Notes under the pieces: generated by a model
The model's database searches: none
What the model was told of the DNA's origin: nothing
The model's input: only the letters and a program-made list of their open reading frames with translations
Source: an uncultured Acidobacteriota bacterium
GTDB lineage: Bacteria; Acidobacteriota; Blastocatellia; Pyrinomonadales; Pyrinomonadaceae
NCBI GenBank assembly: GCA_902826505.1
Contig: CADEFG010000145.1
Span: forward strand, 1 to 9,414
Length of the DNA: 9,414 nt
Reading direction: 5' to 3'
Part shown: in pieces, positions 7,388-9,414 of the stretch
Layout of the letters: each line of letters starts with the position of its first letter
Position numbering within the stretch: position 1 is the first letter of the stretch
Translations under genes and position numbers: made by a program

Positions 7388-8021
7388 AATTTTCAATTTT
7401 CGATTTACTTAAAACGCCAAAACAAAAAATTTCGGTCAGCGCGTTGATCGCGTCCTCGTCGCTCAACCCGAAATGGGAATTTCCGCCGAACAGTTTTTCA
7501 ACCAGAAAATAATTAAAAAACTGCATATAAACGGCGGTGTAGGCAACCGCCGGATCAATTCCTTCGCGCACCAGTCCGTTTGATTTGGCGGCGTTAAACT
7601 CATTTGCAAAGCGAACGCTCAGTTTCGCGCTTAAACCGTCGAACATCAGGCGAAAATGCTGGTTGTTAAATTCCAGCACGTCGATATACATCAAAAGCCA
7701 AAAATCCTGATGCTGGTCGATCATGTTTTTGACCAGTCCGCCGAGTTTTAATAAACCATTCGGTTCGAGCGGATTTTGGATCTCGGCAAAAATATTTTTC
7801 AAACGGCTGTTGATAATTTGCAGATAATTTCCGATGATCGATTCAAAAATCTGCTCTTTGGTTTCGTAGTAATTATACAAATTGCCGATCGAAACATCCG
7901 CCGTTTTCGCAATATCGCGCATCGATGTCGCGTGAAAGCCTTGCTTGATGAACAATTCCTTAGCGGCGGATTCGATGACCGATTTTTTTTCGGCGATGAC
8001 TTCTTGGCTAAGTTTTGGCAT
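7386..8021 (-). CDS. TetR/AcrR-family transcriptional regulator
   Basis: A 211-residue protein of normal TetR-family length. The N-terminal DNA-binding domain carries the helix-turn-helix at about 32-53 (TSMRDIAKTADVSIGNLYNYY) followed by the usual KEQIFESII helix. Residues 65-211 form the variable, mostly helical ligand-binding and dimerisation part, with aromatic clusters (DFWLLMYIDVLEF, YMQFFNYFLVEKLF) that suggest a hydrophobic pocket. The only sensible start is ATG at 8021. The predicted 5' leader is about 15 bases, contains the operator and has no Shine-Dalgarno. The gene lies directly upstream of the receptor and in the same direction. Sharing an operator motif with the receptor promoter makes it the likely local repressor. 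An acyl-CoA or fatty acid ligand would suit the neighbours, but this is inference. Confidence 0.92.
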   Translation of the reverse strand: MPKLSQEVIAEKKSVIESAAKELFIKQGFHATSMRDIAKTADVSIGNLYNYYETKEQIFESIIGNYLQIINSRLKNIFAEIQNPLEPNGLLKLGGLVKNMIDQHQDFWLLMYIDVLEFNNQHFRLMFDGLSAKLSVRFANEFNAAKSNGLVREGIDPAVAYTAVYMQFFNYFLVEKLFGGNSHFGLSDEDAINALTEIFCFGVLSKSKIEN

Positions 8022-8072
8022 AAAACGAACGAGTGTTCATTTTTTTATAATATAACTTTTCTCTTCTGTCAA
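8022..8072 (-). promoter_or_regulatory. Promoter and operator of the tetR-like gene
   Basis: The -35 is TTGACA (8067-8072, minus strand), followed by a 17-base spacer and -10 TATAAA (8044-8049). Just downstream, 8022-8043 is a palindrome AAAA-C-GAAC-GAGT-GTTC-A-TTTT that would cover the transcription start. It shares AAAACGAACG with the site before the receptor gene. Upstream of the -35 (8073-8097) the DNA is almost pure A/T and could act as an UP element. The arrangement predicts autorepression. Confidence 0.75.
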
Positions 8073-8097
8073 TCAAATATTAAAAATTTAAAAATAA

Positions 8098-8132
8098 AAA
8101 AGGTCAGAAAACCAAAATTTTTCTGACCTTTT
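8098..8132 (-). terminator. Intrinsic terminator after the SRP RNA
   Basis: A perfect 14-bp stem (8098-8111 with 8119-8132, core GGTCAGAAAA) encloses a seven-base loop. On the minus strand the stem runs into TTTTTATTTTT, a good U-rich tail. It lies 10 bases beyond the 3' end of the SRP RNA. The other strand also has a short T-run, so it could work in both directions, and it insulates the tetR-like promoter. Confidence 0.85.
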
Positions 8133-8142
8133 ATAAACTGGA

Positions 8143-8242
8143 GGCTTCAGACTTAACCGCAACACAAGCTGAAATTGCTACCGTTGCTCCGTTCCCGGTC
8201 TAGCGGGGTTCACAACTCAAACCTTGTGCGGAGCCTGAAGCC
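8143..8242 (-). ncRNA. ffs: Bacterial small signal recognition particle RNA (4.5S-like)
   Basis: About 100 bases folding into one long hairpin. The 5' end GGCTTCAG pairs with the 3' end CTGAAGCC, and CCGCACAAG pairs with CTTGTG-TTGCGG. The apical part contains AACCCCG, a GGAA tetraloop on a CCG/CGG stem, then AGCA and ACGG, which is the Ffh-binding S domain of small SRP RNAs. The usual stem next to the tetraloop (UCC/GGA) is replaced by compensating pairs. The 5' side of the symmetric loop reads UAGA instead of the usual CAGG, while the AGCA side is standard. There is no Alu domain. It follows tRNA-Ser on the same strand and ends at a strong terminator. The RNA guides membrane-protein synthesis with Ffh. 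End positions are set by the terminal pairing and may be off by a few bases. Confidence 0.88.
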
Positions 8243-8248
8243 GTATGT

Positions 8249-8312
8249 GATTTGGGATTGTGGATTGCGGATTTGGGATTTGACAAAAATCCGCAATCCA
8301 CAATCCCAAATC
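8249..8312. repeat. 26-bp perfect inverted repeat built of 7-bp tandem words
   Basis: Arms 8249-8274 and 8287-8312 are perfect inverted copies around a 12-base loop. From 8249 the sequence is five tandem 7-bp words: GATTTGG, GATTGTG, GATTGCG, GATTTGG and GATTTGA. It fills most of the 81-base gap between the tRNA-Ser(GGA) 3' end and the SRP RNA 5' end, exactly where an SRP RNA promoter would be expected. Confidence 0.9.
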
Positions 8313-8323
8313 TAAAATCGTTC

Positions 8324-8414
8324 TGGCGGAAAGGGTGGGATTCGAACCCACGGAACCCTTTTGAGGTTCACAGCATTTCCAGTGCTGCCAGTTCAACCGC
8401 TCCTGCACCTTTCC
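8324..8414 (-). tRNA. tRNA-Ser(GGA)
   Basis: A complete class II tRNA of 91 bases including an encoded CCA (8324-8326). The acceptor stem is GGAAAGG with CCTTTCC and the discriminator is G. The anticodon loop CTGGAAA gives anticodon GGA (8378-8380), reading UCC/UCU. There is a long variable arm (GAACC paired with GGTTC) and a normal T arm (GTGGG-TTCGAAT-CCCAC). It starts only 14 bases after the aquaporin stop with no room for a full promoter, so it is transcribed through or from within that gene. Confidence 0.97.
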
Positions 8415-8428
8415 TTGGAAACGAATAT

Positions 8429-9205
8429 TTAGTTGTTATCGGCCTTTCGCTCGGCCGCCGACTTTTCGCCGACCACCGGTTCAGCCTTCGACGGCGGCTC
8501 GTCGTCTCCGGCGAGCCATGGATAAACGAATCCGGCAAGCAGGGCTCCAAGTATCGGGGCGACCCAAAAGAGCCAAAGCTGGCCGACTGCCCATCCGGTC
8601 TTCGACGCCAAGATCAATGCCGGCCCCGTGCTTCGCGCCGGGTTGACCGATGTGTTCGTCACCGGGATCGAGATCAGGTGGATCAGCGTCAGGCACAAGC
8701 CGATCGCGATCGGGGCAAATCCTTTCGGCGCCCGTCCGTGAGTTGAGCCCAGGATGACGATCAGGAAAAAGAACGTCAGCACGACCTCGGTAATGAACGC
8801 CGCTTGTACCGCGTATTTTCCAGGCGAATGGTCGCCAAAACCGTTCGTCGCAAGCCCGTTTACCGCCAAGTCGAATCCCTCTTTGCCGCCCGCAATGAAT
8901 AAAAGTATTGCAGCCGCTGCGATCGCCCCAAGCACCTGGGCGACTATATACGGCAAAAGCTCGTTCGCCGGAAACCGCTTGCCGGCCCACAGTCCGAGCG
9001 ATACAGCCGGGTTGAAATGACCACCCGATATATGCCCCAACGCATAAGCACCCGTCAGTACAGTTAAGCCGAAAGCGAGCGAGACACCGGCGAATCCGAT
9101 ACCGAGCGTCGGATAGGCAGTCGCCAGAACCGCGCTTCCGCATCCACCCAAGACCAACCAAAGAGTTCCAAGAAACTCCGCCGTTACCTTTTTACCTAAA
9201 GGCAT
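8429..9205 (-). CDS. aqpZ: Aquaporin Z (water channel, MIP family)
   Basis: A 258-residue inner-membrane channel with six membrane segments. Both pore motifs are present: NPA at 65-67 in GGHFNPAVSLG and NPA at 188-190 in NTSVNPARSTG. The water-selective filter is complete: Phe45, His176, Thr185 and Arg191, matching E. coli AqpZ Phe43, His174, Thr183 and Arg189. Long stretches such as GFAPIAIGL and LTLIHLISIPVTNT are nearly those of E. coli AqpZ, which rules out a glycerol facilitator. A charged cytoplasmic tail of about 27 residues (DDEPPSKAEP onward) extends beyond the usual end. GGGAGGAAACCAG before the ATG is a good Shine-Dalgarno. It passes water rapidly during osmotic change. Codons favour C endings (Ile is ATC throughout 8641-8700), unlike the ATT/TTT/GAT-rich genes to the left, and the gene lies between two tRNA-Ser genes. 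Confidence 0.96.
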   Translation of the reverse strand: MPLGKKVTAEFLGTLWLVLGGCGSAVLATAYPTLGIGFAGVSLAFGLTVLTGAYALGHISGGHFNPAVSLGLWAGKRFPANELLPYIVAQVLGAIAAAAILLFIAGGKEGFDLAVNGLATNGFGDHSPGKYAVQAAFITEVVLTFFFLIVILGSTHGRAPKGFAPIAIGLCLTLIHLISIPVTNTSVNPARSTGPALILASKTGWAVGQLWLFWVAPILGALLAGFVYPWLAGDDEPPSKAEPVVGEKSAAERKADNN

Positions 9206-9285
9206 CTGGTTTCCTCCCGAACTTAAATTGTTAGCAAACTAAAATGTGGCGAGCCGAACTTATACAACCATATATCAAACAACTA

Positions 9286-9314
9286 ACACCGTTTTGCGTA
9301 GCAAAACAACGTGT
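9286..9314 (-). terminator. Hairpin after tRNA-Ser(CGA), possible terminator
   Basis: GTTTTGC (9291-9297) and GCAAAAC (9301-9307) form a perfect 7-bp stem with a three-base loop, extended by imperfect ACAC/GTGT pairing. On the minus strand it lies a few bases after the tRNA 3' end and is followed by TTAGTTGTTT, a weak U-rich tail. It could end the tRNA transcript or be a processing structure. The rest of the 9206-9321 spacer must hold the aquaporin promoter; TATAAG near 9260 is a possible -10 but its -35 is poor. Confidence 0.4.
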
Positions 9315-9321
9315 AAACCGA

Positions 9322-9411
<90 letters not shown>

Positions 9412-9414
9412 GCA

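Noticed and set aside
8252..8746. Plus-strand frame of 164 codons starting near the SRP RNA
   Set aside because: It crosses the repeat, the tRNA-Ser gene and the end of aqpZ, so it is not a credible gene.
8481..9161. Second minus-strand frame of 226 codons within aqpZ
   Set aside because: It overlaps aqpZ in another frame and lacks any recognisable motif, while the aqpZ frame has both NPA motifs and the full filter.

Overview
The window looks like a chromosomal segment of an acidobacterium, probably of the Blastocatellia/Pyrinomonadales type. This is inferred mainly from the 1140-residue Oar-like TonB-dependent receptor, whose carboxypeptidase-regulatory-like N-terminus is very common in that phylum, and from the moderate GC content with AT-rich spacers. 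No rRNA or marker gene is present to confirm it. Every gene I can support lies on the minus strand, so transcription runs from high to low coordinates.

Reading in the direction of transcription, the right end (9411 to 8098) is a small-RNA block: tRNA-Ser(CGA), an aquaporin Z gene, tRNA-Ser(GGA), a perfect 26-bp inverted repeat, a small bacterial signal recognition particle RNA and a strong hairpin terminator. The aquaporin gene sits between two serine tRNA genes and uses codons somewhat differently from its neighbours, so it may be a later insertion.

The middle (8072 to 2876) holds a TetR-family regulator with a near-consensus promoter, the large TonB-dependent receptor and a secreted class 2-type lipase. 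Palindromes sharing the core AAAACGAACG lie just downstream of the -10 regions of both the regulator and the receptor. The regulator therefore probably represses itself and the receptor (inference).

The left part (2787 to 1) continues with an alpha/beta hydrolase, a ketoacyl-ACP synthase III homologue, an unrecognised 142-residue protein and the N-terminus of a long-chain acyl-CoA synthetase. In the synthase the cysteine nucleophile is kept, but the catalytic His and Asn positions read Thr and Tyr. Together the genes suggest a regulated pathway for hydrolysing extracellular lipids or esters, importing a product through the outer membrane and activating or transferring acyl groups in the cytoplasm. 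The pathway itself is inference; the individual families are well supported.

A second theme is intergenic inverted repeats with 26-29-bp arms at 315-397, 1921-2014, 2790-2869 and 8249-8312. Three of them are built of tandem 7- or 8-bp words mirrored into the opposite arm. Two abut start codons that lack a Shine-Dalgarno sequence, and one supplies the last residues of the alpha/beta hydrolase.
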